Positions 45,416-54,051 of a DNA stretch of 64,000 nucleotides are shown in pieces. Location: assembly GCA_029552065.1 (NCBI GenBank), contig JAKPEG010000225.1, positions 1-64,000 of the forward strand, written 5' to 3'. The first letter of the stretch is position 1. Every line of letters starts with the position of its first letter. This stretch comes from Actinomycetes bacterium (GTDB taxonomy: Bacteria > Actinomycetota > Actinomycetes > Actinomycetales > Dermatophilaceae). The notes under the pieces are model-generated. The model did not search any database and was not told the DNA's origin. It worked only from the letters and a program-made list of their open reading frames with translations. The position numbers were made by a program, and so were the translations under genes.

Positions 45416-46971
45416 GCGGTCTCCTCAATGGCGGCGAGGGTGTCGGGAAGGGCCGAACGCACGATCTTGCCGGTCGCCGTCTTGGGCAGTTCGTCGAGGA
45501 AGACCACCGTCTTGGGGATCTTGTAACCGGCGAGGCGACCGCGGCAGTGCTCGACGACCTGCGCGGCATCGAGGTTGCCCGACCGGGAGACGACGAGAGC
45601 CGCGACCTTGCGTCCCCAAAGCGGGTCGGGCACGCCGAAGACGGCCGACTCGACCACGTCGGGCAACTCGGCGATGACGCCCTCGACCTCGCCCGGATGG
45701 ACGTTCTCGCCGCCGGTGATGATCATGTCGTCGCTGCGGCCCTCCATGTAGATGTAGCCGTCGGCGTCGACGTGCCCGATGTCGCGGGAGTTGATCCAAC
45801 CGTCGACGAAGACCTTGGCGGTCTGCTCGGGTCGGCCGATGTAGTGGTTGGCCATGAACGGCGTGCGGAACCACAGCTCACCGGAGGCGCCGGCGGGAAG
45901 CGGCGTGCCGATCCCTGGCTCGCGGACCTCGAGTTCCACGCCGACTGTGCAGCGGCCAGCGGAGGCGAGCCGATGGGCATGGGGACCCTCGATCAGGTGG
46001 TCCGCCGGGGGTAGGTAGCTCACCACGCCGCCCGCCTCGGTCATCCCCATCACCTGGCAGAACTCGCAGCCGATGACCTCGAGGGCCTCCGAAAGCAGCG
46101 ACACGGTGATGGGGGAGGCGCCATAGGCGATGTGGCGCAGGGCCGGCAGTGGCACTGGTCGGGCGCGCAACTCGTCGACGATCGCCCGAATGAGGGTGGG
46201 GACATAGACCGCGTGCGTGATGCCGTGCTCGGCCATGGCGGCGACGATGCCCTGGGGGCTCGGGTTGTCGATGTAGGTCTGGCGCGCGCCGTAGAGCAGG
46301 CCGTATTGCGCCCAGTAGGTCCCGGCGAGGTGGAAGACCGGGGGGATGATGAGCAGGCGTGAGTCGGTCGTGAAGCGGTGCACGACCGGCGTGCTCGCCC
46401 CGATCTCGACCGCGAGCCGGTCCTGGGGCACCGACTTGGGCACGCCTGTGGAGCCGGAGGTGAAGAACACGAAACCCAGGTCGTCGTATTCGGGTTCGAG
46501 AGGCTCGGCGGGCTCGAGGTCCGGCCACGGGTTGCTCACCGTCTGGTCGACGACCTCGACGTGGACCCCGTCCGCGGCGAGCGCGGCGGCACGATCGGCA
46601 AAGGCGGCGGAGGTGAAGATGTGGGTGACTCCGGCCTCCTGCGCGGCGGCGGCGAGGTCCCCGTCGGTCAGCCGCCAGTTGAGCCCCACGAGCCCGCCGC
46701 GGCTGCGCCAGGCACCCAGCAGGCTGACGAGGTAGCCGACGTCGTTGGTGCCGAACCAGGCCACTCGGGGAGCGGGCCCACCGGTCGCGCGGATGATGGC
46801 GGCTGCCCGGCCGGCGGCGGCGTCGAGCTCACGCCAGGTGAGCGAGGCCGTGGGTCCGACGACGGCCAGTTCGTCCGGTCGCTCGGCCGCATGTCGACGG
46901 ACGGCGTGGTCGATGGTCTCCTTCGGCCAACCTGCTGCTCGAACTTCGGCTGCACTCAGAACGTGGTCCAT
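45412..46971 (-). CDS. Acyl-CoA synthetase (AMP-forming)
   Basis: A 519-aa ANL-superfamily ligase. The P-loop FFTSGSTGVPKSV, VMGMTEAGG, the hinge motif RSDDMIITGGENVHPGEVE and the C-terminal catalytic Lys in LPKTATGKIVRS are intact. It activates a carboxylic acid to its CoA thioester, probably the entry step of the cluster. ATG 46971 has GGGAGAG upstream and overlaps the preceding hydrolase gene by 16 bp. Confidence 0.92.
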   Translation of the reverse strand: MDHVLSAAEVRAAGWPKETIDHAVRRHAAERPDELAVVGPTASLTWRELDAAAGRAAAIIRATGGPAPRVAWFGTNDVGYLVSLLGAWRSRGGLVGLNWRLTDGDLAAAAQEAGVTHIFTSAAFADRAAALAADGVHVEVVDQTVSNPWPDLEPAEPLEPEYDDLGFVFFTSGSTGVPKSVPQDRLAVEIGASTPVVHRFTTDSRLLIIPPVFHLAGTYWAQYGLLYGARQTYIDNPSPQGIVAAMAEHGITHAVYVPTLIRAIVDELRARPVPLPALRHIAYGASPITVSLLSEALEVIGCEFCQVMGMTEAGGVVSYLPPADHLIEGPHAHRLASAGRCTVGVELEVREPGIGTPLPAGASGELWFRTPFMANHYIGRPEQTAKVFVDGWINSRDIGHVDADGYIYMEGRSDDMIITGGENVHPGEVEGVIAELPDVVESAVFGVPDPLWGRKVAALVVSRSGNLDAAQVVEHCRGRLAGYKIPKTVVFLDELPKTATGKIVRSALPDTLAAIEETA

Positions 46972-48137
46972 GATCGCTCTCCCATCCACGTGGTGATGCG
47001 TTCCACAGCGGCATTCAGGTGGGGTACCTGAGCCGCACCAGAGTAGTAATGGGTGGCGCCCGGAATGGTGTGTAGCTCCTTGTCCGCATGCCCGACCGCA
47101 TCGAAGAGGCGCTGCGTGTGGCTCGGCGTGCAGGCATCGTCGGCGGAGTTGCCGATGACCAGGGTCGGCACCGTCAGGTCGGCGGCGCACCGCGGGCCGT
47201 CGCCGAGTGCGTCGTCCAGGCTCCACTGCGACAGCCAGCTGCGCAGGGTGCTGAAGCGGGCCAGTCCGACCGGGCCCATGTTGACGATCCGCGGGTCGCC
47301 CAGATAACACCGGCCCGGTGTGCGGTCGTTGGGGTCGATCGTCGGGTCGAGCCAACGTGGGTCGGCCATCGTGCCGTGCACGACGAAGGCGCGCTCGAGC
47401 AGCTCTTCGCCGCGGCCCCTGAGCCCGGCGAGCTCGTCCTTGACCCACGCGGTGATCCGTCGATTCCGCGCGATCTGCGCGGCCCGGTAGCGCGCGAGGA
47501 AGTCGGCCGAGTAGGGAGGCCGGTTCGGCCCCCTGGGGTCGTAGAGGTCCAGCTCGGGGTCCCGTCGGGTGGGGTCGGACTCGTCCACTACTGCCGGGTC
47601 GATCCACTCGGTGAGGGTGCCGTGCCGGCTCACGTGCGCGGCGAGGAGCATCACCCCGTCGGCCGGCGGGAGGTCCAGCCGGGTGAGATCGGGGGGGTCC
47701 CCGGCCGGGGTCGCGGTCACGGTGGCGTGCTGGGCCTGCTGCTGGTAGTAGAGCGAGAGGGCACCGCCGCCGCTCCAGCCGCCGAGGATGACGTTGCGGT
47801 AGCCCAGTCGCTCGCGGGCGTCCCGCATCGCGGCACCGAGATCCTGGACGACCTTCTCCATGATCAGCGCGCTGTCGACCCCGCGGTAGCGACTGTTGGC
47901 GTAGATCACGTGGTGACCGGCCCGCGCGAGCGCGTTGCTCATCGGGAGGTAGGCCCCGCCCCCGATCGGGTGCATGAACAGGATCGCGGTGTCCGAGGGC
48001 ACCCCCGTGGGGCGCAGCAGGTAGCTCTCCAGGACGACGCTCTCGGTCACCCCACCGTAGGTGTCCCGATAGGCCGAGTCGTCCTCGAAGACGACGAGAT
48101 AGGGGATGCGCTCGTAGTCGTGGGCGCTCGCGCTCAC
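46956..48137 (-). CDS. Alpha/beta hydrolase
   Basis: A 393-aa serine hydrolase with nucleophile elbow GGWSGGG, acid-region NSADDACTPSHTQ and His in GATHYYSG. A substantial cap insertion lies between about 185 and 300. It has no signal peptide. GTG 48137 overlaps the stop of the cupin dioxygenase gene, so the two are coupled. This fits hydrolysis of a ring-cleavage product (C-C hydrolase) or an ester/lactone; undecided. Confidence 0.85.
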   Translation of the reverse strand: MSASAHDYERIPYLVVFEDDSAYRDTYGGVTESVVLESYLLRPTGVPSDTAILFMHPIGGGAYLPMSNALARAGHHVIYANSRYRGVDSALIMEKVVQDLGAAMRDARERLGYRNVILGGWSGGGALSLYYQQQAQHATVTATPAGDPPDLTRLDLPPADGVMLLAAHVSRHGTLTEWIDPAVVDESDPTRRDPELDLYDPRGPNRPPYSADFLARYRAAQIARNRRITAWVKDELAGLRGRGEELLERAFVVHGTMADPRWLDPTIDPNDRTPGRCYLGDPRIVNMGPVGLARFSTLRSWLSQWSLDDALGDGPRCAADLTVPTLVIGNSADDACTPSHTQRLFDAVGHADKELHTIPGATHYYSGAAQVPHLNAAVERITTWMGERSWTTF

Positions 48138-49243
48138 ACCCGCACCTCTTCGGGGACCTCCACCGGCGTGGCCGCGATCATCACCTGCGCGGGCACCAGT
48201 CGGCGACGCACGTCGATGGCGATGACCTGCCATTCGACCCTCCCGTCCTCGTCATGGCGCCGCCGGGACCGCTCGCGAGCCCGCTCCGGTATGCCGTGGT
48301 GCATGCCTTGTGGGGCCAGCGAGATGAGGCCGGCGGGCATATCGACGCCGAAGACGCTCCCTCCGTGGTAGAAGGCGACCTCGTCGTAGTCGGCGTTGCG
48401 GTGGTACCACGGGATGCGCTCGACACCCCTGGGTCCCTCTGCCGGACGCGGCAGGAAGTTGAGCACGTAGACGCCGGTCGCCTCCATGAACAGGTGGACC
48501 GTCGGAGGCAGGTGGACGGTGTCGGAGTTGATGACGTCGTAGTCCTCGATGTTGAAGACGAAGGGCACGTTGTCGCCCTTCCACGCCTCGGCGTCCAGGG
48601 GGTGGAACGGGTAGAAGAGCGACGTGCGGCCCTCGCGGGTGCGTAGCCGCACTTCGTATTCGTCGCGGCCGTCGCCCTCGAATGCCTCCGCCTGGGGGGT
48701 GGTGACCAGCGAGGAGTCGAAGGGGAAGAAGCGACCGAGCAGGCCGCCCTTGGGAGCCCGGAACTCCTCGACGGCCTCGATGATGAGGGCGTGGGTCTGC
48801 TCGTCGGGGACCTGACGGTAGGTCGCCCCCTTGGGCAGGTAGACGTAGTCGCCCGGCCGATAGCGCAGCCGTCCGAACTCGGTCTCCAGTTCGCCGCTGC
48901 CGGCGTGGATGAACCACAGCTCGTCACCGTCGACGTTGCGCACGAGGTGCGGCATCGGGGCCTGGCGTCGGCTCAGCAGGATTCGACAGTCCTGGTTGTG
49001 GAACATGAGCAGCGGCTCGCCGGCCGGGTCGGCCTCGTCGCTCGGGTGCAGGCCGAAGGTGTCGGTGTCGACGAAGCGCAAGTCACCCTCGGTCCGGTAC
49101 CGGGTCGGGTCGTTGCGCCGGTAGAGGTGCGCCGTGCGCCCGAAGAAGCCGTAGCGGCCTAGCTCGTCGTCCTTGAGGTGGCCGACGTCGCGATGGATCC
49201 GCCGGGGTGCCGGACCGCTGGTGAGCTGGATGAACGATTCCAC
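48134..49243 (-). CDS. Homogentisate 1,2-dioxygenase-like cupin
   Basis: A 369-aa bicupin similar to homogentisate dioxygenase, which opens an aromatic ring with Fe(II) and O2. Candidate iron ligands are the His and Glu of WYHRNADYDE and the His pair in QGMHHG, in the same order as in HgmA. The N-terminal cupin has DELWFIHAGSGELETEFG. It is shorter than HgmA (about 430 aa) and divergent, so the substrate is probably not homogentisate. AAGGAG precedes GTG 49243. Confidence 0.85.
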   Translation of the reverse strand: MESFIQLTSGPAPRRIHRDVGHLKDDELGRYGFFGRTAHLYRRNDPTRYRTEGDLRFVDTDTFGLHPSDEADPAGEPLLMFHNQDCRILLSRRQAPMPHLVRNVDGDELWFIHAGSGELETEFGRLRYRPGDYVYLPKGATYRQVPDEQTHALIIEAVEEFRAPKGGLLGRFFPFDSSLVTTPQAEAFEGDGRDEYEVRLRTREGRTSLFYPFHPLDAEAWKGDNVPFVFNIEDYDVINSDTVHLPPTVHLFMEATGVYVLNFLPRPAEGPRGVERIPWYHRNADYDEVAFYHGGSVFGVDMPAGLISLAPQGMHHGIPERARERSRRRHDEDGRVEWQVIAIDVRRRLVPAQVMIAATPVEVPEEVRV

Positions 49244-49274
49244 GTCGGCTGCTCCTTGAGGGTTCTGGGATGCG

Positions 49275-50531
49275 TCAGGAGGCTGCCGGCCGCGGCCGGG
49301 GGAGCCCGAGCCCACGCTGGGCGATGACGTTGAGCTGGATCTCGTCGGTTCCACCGGCGATGTGCAGGGCCGGGACCCCGAGGACGAACTCGGCCCAGGC
49401 AAAGGTGTCGGGGTCGCCGGTGTCGACGACGGCCCGTTCCCCCAGCACGGCGAGGGCGAGTCGACAGATCTCGTCGGCCGCGCGCGCCATGAGCATCTTG
49501 AGGACCGATCCGCACACGGGCTCCAGGCGGTGGCTCCAGGTGGCCGGTCCGAGCGACGCGGCGGCACGCATGGCGGTCACCGCGGCGACGGTGCGGGCGA
49601 CCTGTGCCTGGGTCCCGGCCGTGGCCTCCGGCTCGAGCCGGCGCACGAGGGCGACCAGGCGCTCGAGGACGTAGGGGGTCAACGGTCCGGCGACCCCGCT
49701 CATCAGGCTGCGCTCGGATCCCAGCGAGGTCGAGGCCACCTTCCACCCCTCGCCGACGCCCCCGATGCGGCAGCTGTCCGGGACACGCACGCCGTCGAGG
49801 AATACCTCGTTGAATGCGGCCCCTCCGGTCATCTGACGGATCGGTCGGACCGTCACCCCGGGGGCGTGCATGTCGACGAGGAACATCGTGAGCCCGGCAT
49901 GCTTGGGCACGTTGCGGTCGGTGCGCACGAGGGCCTCGCCGACATCGGCGAGATGGCCCATCGAGGTCCACACCTTCTGGCCGCTGATGACCCAATCGTC
50001 CCCGTCGCGGACGGCCCGGGCGTTGACTCCGGCGAGGTCGGATCCGGCCCCGGGTTCGGAGAACAGTTGGCAGCCGACGAGGTCGCCGCGGAAGAGCGCC
50101 GGCAAGGTCGCCGCCTGCAGTTGCTCGGTGCCGTGGCGCAGAACCGCCGGAGCGACGATGTTGAGTCCGACGAACAACGCCTCGCGGGAGGGCAGGTCGA
50201 GCTCGTCGATCACCTCGTCGAGGACCGTGTCGTGGCGGGGGCTGAGCTCGAGTCCGCCGTGGTCGAGCGGACCGCTCGGCCAGGCCACGCCGAGGTCGAA
50301 CAGCGCGGCCTGGAAGCGCCGCACCCGCGCGACCTCGTCGGTGTGCCCGTCGCGCAGCTCCTCGACCGCCGCGACTCGGTCGCCCTCGGTATGCCGTGTG
50401 CCCCCGTCCGCGAACCGCTCGCGCAGCGGGGCCAGCACCTCGCGCAGGTGCGCCGTGAATACGGCCGGGTCGGTGAGTTCGGCGCTCCTCACCCGGGTGG
50501 GGTCGGCCACCGGGGCGGACACGGCGATCAC
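49275..50531 (-). CDS. Acyl-CoA dehydrogenase, large-type subunit
   Basis: A 418-aa acyl-CoA dehydrogenase with the FAD-loop motif CQLFSEPGAGSDLAG, QKVWTSMGHLADVG and the C-terminal GGTDEIQLNVIAQRGLGLPR. The motif set resembles the FAD-binding partner of heterotetrameric steroid-type dehydrogenases, the natural complement of the divergent protein at 44282-45415. GTG 50531 overlaps the HpaB-like stop by 4 nt; GTG 50522 is an alternative. Confidence 0.88.
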   Translation of the reverse strand: MIAVSAPVADPTRVRSAELTDPAVFTAHLREVLAPLRERFADGGTRHTEGDRVAAVEELRDGHTDEVARVRRFQAALFDLGVAWPSGPLDHGGLELSPRHDTVLDEVIDELDLPSREALFVGLNIVAPAVLRHGTEQLQAATLPALFRGDLVGCQLFSEPGAGSDLAGVNARAVRDGDDWVISGQKVWTSMGHLADVGEALVRTDRNVPKHAGLTMFLVDMHAPGVTVRPIRQMTGGAAFNEVFLDGVRVPDSCRIGGVGEGWKVASTSLGSERSLMSGVAGPLTPYVLERLVALVRRLEPEATAGTQAQVARTVAAVTAMRAAASLGPATWSHRLEPVCGSVLKMLMARAADEICRLALAVLGERAVVDTGDPDTFAWAEFVLGVPALHIAGGTDEIQLNVIAQRGLGLPRPRPAAS

Positions 50532-51904
50532 GACAGTCCGGCGAGCTTGAGGGCCAGTCCCTTGGCCCGGTCCATGTCGTAGTGCTTGCGGGCGACCAGA
50601 CGCTGGGCATACAGCCCCCCGCCGGACTGCAGCATCGTCACCAGCTGCCAGCCTCCATAGGCGTCGGCGGTGTAGTCGCGAATCGCGTGGAACAGCTGGG
50701 TGCGGTATTCGCCGCTCACTCCGGGCTTGGTCGCCATGTACTTCTTCACGAACGGTCCGACCTCGTCGTTCTCCAGGTCCTTCACCGACGGTGCGGTGAC
50801 GATGGAGCCGCCGCCGATGTCGTGGACGTGGCGCACCATGTGGCTGAATTCGGCTGCGGCATAGTGCTTGGCGGCGTTTGTGTAGAGCTCGCTGGGGAAG
50901 TACCACCCCTCTGGGCTCGGCTCGGCGTTGGCGATCGCCGCCTCCAGACCGGCTCGCACGAGGGTCGCGTAGATGACCATCTCGGCGATCTTCTCCCGGA
51001 TGTGGGAGATCCGTTCCGTGCCGTTGGCCTCGGCGATGAGCTCGGCCAGACCCACGAGCGTGTCGCCGAACTCCGACATGTGGGCCGTGCCGCCGAGGCG
51101 CTCCCACAGGCCCAGCGAGTGGGCGAAGGTTGCCGAATGGGCGACCTCGCCGGCGAGGAAGACCCGCTCGTGCGGGACGAAGACGTCGTCGAGGATGACG
51201 AAGCCCTCGGGCATGTTGTGCGCGGAACTCGCGGGGAAGTCTTCGTGCCGATCCCGCGGGGCGTAGTTCGTGTTGACGATCTTCACCCCGGGAGCGTTGA
51301 CCGGAATGGCGCAGGCGATGGCGTAGTCGTCCTCGCCGTCCTTCATGCGCTTGGTCGGCATGACGACGAGTTCGTGGCTCACGGCGGCCGCGGAGATGTG
51401 CAGCTTGGCCCCTCGGATGACGACCCCGTCGGGCCGACGCTCGACGATTCGGGTGTAGACGTCGGGGTCTTCCTGGGCCCCGGGTGCGATCCGGCGGTCG
51501 CCCTTGGCGTCGGTGATCGCCTGGACGCAGCGCAGATCGTTGCGCCGACAGTGCTCGAAGTAGTCCTCGATCCGCTGCGAGTAGTGCGGGTGGTCCGCGC
51601 GCATCCGGGCCGCTGCAGTGAGCAGCGCGAGCAGCCCCTGGCTGGTCGTCACGGTGACCATGTCCCAATGCAGGAGGGTCCCGAGCAGGCTGCGCAGGTC
51701 GTCCCGACTGCGCGGGATCGCGAAGTAGGGGCCGTTGACGTCGTCCCCGGGCTGGTAGTGGTCCGCGTAGCCCTTCTCGACCAACCGGATCGCCGTGGCG
51801 AACTGCGGATGTGAAGTGAGGTCCTTCACCTGCTCACCATCGGCGTAGATGCGCCGTCCGTCCTCGAGTGAGGCGAGGTACTGCTCCCCGGTCATCATCG
51901 GCAT
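50528..51904 (-). CDS. HpaB/PvcC-family flavoprotein hydroxylase
   Basis: A 458-aa member of the 4-hydroxyphenylacetate 3-hydroxylase family, which also includes 4-hydroxybutyryl-CoA dehydratase. It has family stretches QAITDAKGDR, GAKLHISAAAVSHE and DDVFVPHERVFLAGE. The iron-sulfur cysteine set of the dehydratase is not evident, so an FADH2-dependent hydroxylase is more likely. No HpaC-type reductase gene is in the window. It is the first gene of the minus-strand run, starting 120 bp from the operator-like site region, with GGGAG upstream. Confidence 0.87.
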   Translation of the reverse strand: MPMMTGEQYLASLEDGRRIYADGEQVKDLTSHPQFATAIRLVEKGYADHYQPGDDVNGPYFAIPRSRDDLRSLLGTLLHWDMVTVTTSQGLLALLTAAARMRADHPHYSQRIEDYFEHCRRNDLRCVQAITDAKGDRRIAPGAQEDPDVYTRIVERRPDGVVIRGAKLHISAAAVSHELVVMPTKRMKDGEDDYAIACAIPVNAPGVKIVNTNYAPRDRHEDFPASSAHNMPEGFVILDDVFVPHERVFLAGEVAHSATFAHSLGLWERLGGTAHMSEFGDTLVGLAELIAEANGTERISHIREKIAEMVIYATLVRAGLEAAIANAEPSPEGWYFPSELYTNAAKHYAAAEFSHMVRHVHDIGGGSIVTAPSVKDLENDEVGPFVKKYMATKPGVSGEYRTQLFHAIRDYTADAYGGWQLVTMLQSGGGLYAQRLVARKHYDMDRAKGLALKLAGLS

Positions 51905-51936
51905 CGTGAGTCTCCCGTCGCTGTCTTCCCCATGAA

Positions 51937-51958
51937 CTGAAAATGATGTTAGATTCAG
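51937..51958. promoter_or_regulatory. Operator-like site between the HpaB-like and TetR genes
   Basis: CTGAA...TTCAG dyad in an AT-rich island of the divergent promoter. It shares CTGAAA-n6-TTAG-ATTC with a site at 55581-55601 (one-base spacer difference). It is a plausible TetR target controlling both directions. Confidence 0.5.
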
Positions 51959-52087
51959 AGTGGCTGTTCTGACAAGTGTCGAAAGCGAGGTGACCGGCCG
52001 TGAGCGGGTCGAGGATGGATGATGTACCCGCCATGGTCCCGAGCCGGGGACCGCAGGTCGGTGACGGAGCGGATCGGACACAGACGG

Positions 52088-52708
52088 ATGCCAGCCAAGG
52101 GCAGGACCAAGGGCCAGCGCACCGAGGCTGCGTTCCTGGCCGCCGCGCGCGAGGTGTTCGCCGAGAAGGGTTACTTCAACGCGAAGATCTCCGACATCGC
52201 GGCCCGCGCCGGGCGTTCCCCCGGGTCGTTCTACAACTACTACGACAACAAGGAACAGCTGCTGCAGGCTCTGCTCGTGTCCTTCGGCAGCGAGGTGCTC
52301 TCCGGGGTGCTACCCAGGGGAGGGGCGTCGTCGCCGGAGGAGGGGGTGCGTGCGGCCGTCACGGCATACTGGACGACCTACAAGAGCTACCTGCCCGAGA
52401 TGATCGGGTTGTTCCAGATGTCGATGACCGATGCGGCCTTCCGGCAACGTTGGCGCGAGGTCCGATCGTTGGGCATCCAGGGGGTCCTCGGTGGCCTGCA
52501 GGCGGCCGAACGCGGCGGGCAGCAGATCGGTCTGCCGCTCGAGCTGTTGGCCTCGGCGCTCGTGGGGGCGCTCGAGTCCTTCTGCTGGACCTGGCTGGCG
52601 GCGGGAGGTGACGATGATGTCCCAGCTCCCGACGACGACCTGGCCATCGACGTCCTCTCGGCCATCTGGTTCCGCACCGTCTATGGACGGCCTGCGGTCG
52701 AGCACTGA
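52088..52708 (+). CDS. TetR family transcriptional regulator
   Basis: A 206-aa regulator. The helix-turn-helix lies in residues about 10-55 (AAREVFAEKGYFNAKISDIAARAGRSPGSFYNYY); the ligand-binding helical domain follows. ATG 52088 gives the usual short N-terminus; ATG 52019, with GAGG upstream, would add 23 residues. It is divergent from the twelve-gene catabolic run, which it probably represses, with an acyl-CoA or pathway acid as likely inducer (inference). Confidence 0.9.
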   Translation: MPAKGRTKGQRTEAAFLAAAREVFAEKGYFNAKISDIAARAGRSPGSFYNYYDNKEQLLQALLVSFGSEVLSGVLPRGGASSPEEGVRAAVTAYWTTYKSYLPEMIGLFQMSMTDAAFRQRWREVRSLGIQGVLGGLQAAERGGQQIGLPLELLASALVGALESFCWTWLAAGGDDDVPAPDDDLAIDVLSAIWFRTVYGRPAVEH

Positions 52709-52739
52709 CCCGGCGGGCGCGCGCGCGCCCGAGGGCACC

Positions 52740-53906
52740 GTGGACCCTGCCGGTCCCGTGTGCAAGGGGCCGCTCGACGGCGTCACAGTGGTGGAGTTCG
52801 GTGGCTTCATCGCCGGTCCCTTCGCCGGCCAACTGCTCGGCGACTACGGCGCGCGCGTCATCAAGATCGAGCCGCCCAGTGGCGATCCGACGCGTACTTG
52901 GGGCGTCCTTGACGACCGGGGCCAGAGCCTGTGGTGGCCGGGCATCGCCCGCAACAAGGAGTCGGTCGTCCTGGACCTCAAGAGCGAGGCCGACCGCGAC
53001 GTGGCCCGCAAGATCATCCGGGGTGCCGACGTTGTCCTGGAGAACTTCGCCCCCGGTCGGATGGCCGAATGGGCGCTGGACTATGCCTCGCTCGCCCCGG
53101 AACAACCCGGTCTCATCATGGTCCACGTCTCCGGCTTCGGGCAGGACGGTCCTCGAGCGGCCGACCGCGGCTTCGGCAGCATCGCCGAGGCAATGGGCGG
53201 ACTGCGGGCCTTGTTGGGCTATCCGGATCGCCCGCCGGCTCGGGCCGGGATCAGTTTCGGCGACGAGGTGTCGGGGCTGTTCGCGGTCATGGGCACGATG
53301 GCCGCGCTCGTCGAGCGGTCCCGCACCGGCCTGGGCCAGGAGGTCGACGTCGCCCTCTACGAGAGCGTCTTCGCGCTCTCGGAGTCGCTGATCCCCGACT
53401 ACGCGATCGGCGGGATCACCCGGCGACGTACCGGCAGCACGTTGCCGGGGATCGCCCCGTCGAACGCCTACACCTGCCGCGATGGGGTCGAGGTGCTCAT
53501 CGCCGCCAACGCGGACAGCTTGTTCCGGCGCCTGTGCGCGGCGATGGACCGACCGGATCTCGCCGCCGACCCGCGCTATGCCGACCACCAGGCGCGCGGC
53601 ACCCATGCGCAGGCCCTCGACCGCGAGGTCGCCCAGTGGGCGGCCACTCTCGACGCGGCTGACGTCGAGGCTCTGCTCGACGAGTACGACATCCCGCGCG
53701 GTCGGATCTTCACGCCGGCCGACATTCTCGGGGACGAGCAGTATGCCGCCCGCAAGATGATCACTCGGGTGGTGGCCGACGGCTACGCCGACCCGGTGCC
53801 GATGCCCAGCGTCGTGCCGAAGTTCAGTCGATCACCGGGGACGATCCGAGCCGCGGGACCTCGACTGGGCGCACACACCGACGCGGTGCGGGCCGAGTTC
53901 GCCTGA
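52740..53906 (+). CDS. CaiB/BaiF (class III) CoA-transferase
   Basis: About 388 aa, matching family III CoA-transferases. It has VVEFGGFIAGPFAGQLLGDYGARVIKIE at the N-terminus, GRMAEWALDYASL, HVSGFGQDGPRA and the DEYDIPRGRIFTPADIL region. It would move CoA between acyl groups of the pathway. GTG 52740 has GAGG upstream; ATG 52683, overlapping the TetR gene, is an alternative. Co-directional with and close to the TetR gene. Confidence 0.9.
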   Translation: MDPAGPVCKGPLDGVTVVEFGGFIAGPFAGQLLGDYGARVIKIEPPSGDPTRTWGVLDDRGQSLWWPGIARNKESVVLDLKSEADRDVARKIIRGADVVLENFAPGRMAEWALDYASLAPEQPGLIMVHVSGFGQDGPRAADRGFGSIAEAMGGLRALLGYPDRPPARAGISFGDEVSGLFAVMGTMAALVERSRTGLGQEVDVALYESVFALSESLIPDYAIGGITRRRTGSTLPGIAPSNAYTCRDGVEVLIAANADSLFRRLCAAMDRPDLAADPRYADHQARGTHAQALDREVAQWAATLDAADVEALLDEYDIPRGRIFTPADILGDEQYAARKMITRVVADGYADPVPMPSVVPKFSRSPGTIRAAGPRLGAHTDAVRAEFA

Positions 53907-54051
53907 ACTCAGGGTGCCGCGGTGGCCGGCCGGATCCCCGGCGGCCCGCCCGCTCCCACGGCCGCCAGCCGCTCCCACAACCCCGCCCACTCGCACAACT
54001 CCACCTGGGCGACCGGGGGGAGCGGGGAGCTGTGAAGGGCTCCTGACGGGG

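Noticed and set aside
47088-48371. 427-codon plus-strand frame over the alpha/beta hydrolase
   Set aside because: The minus-strand hydrolase has a full catalytic triad and overlaps its neighbours as an operon member.
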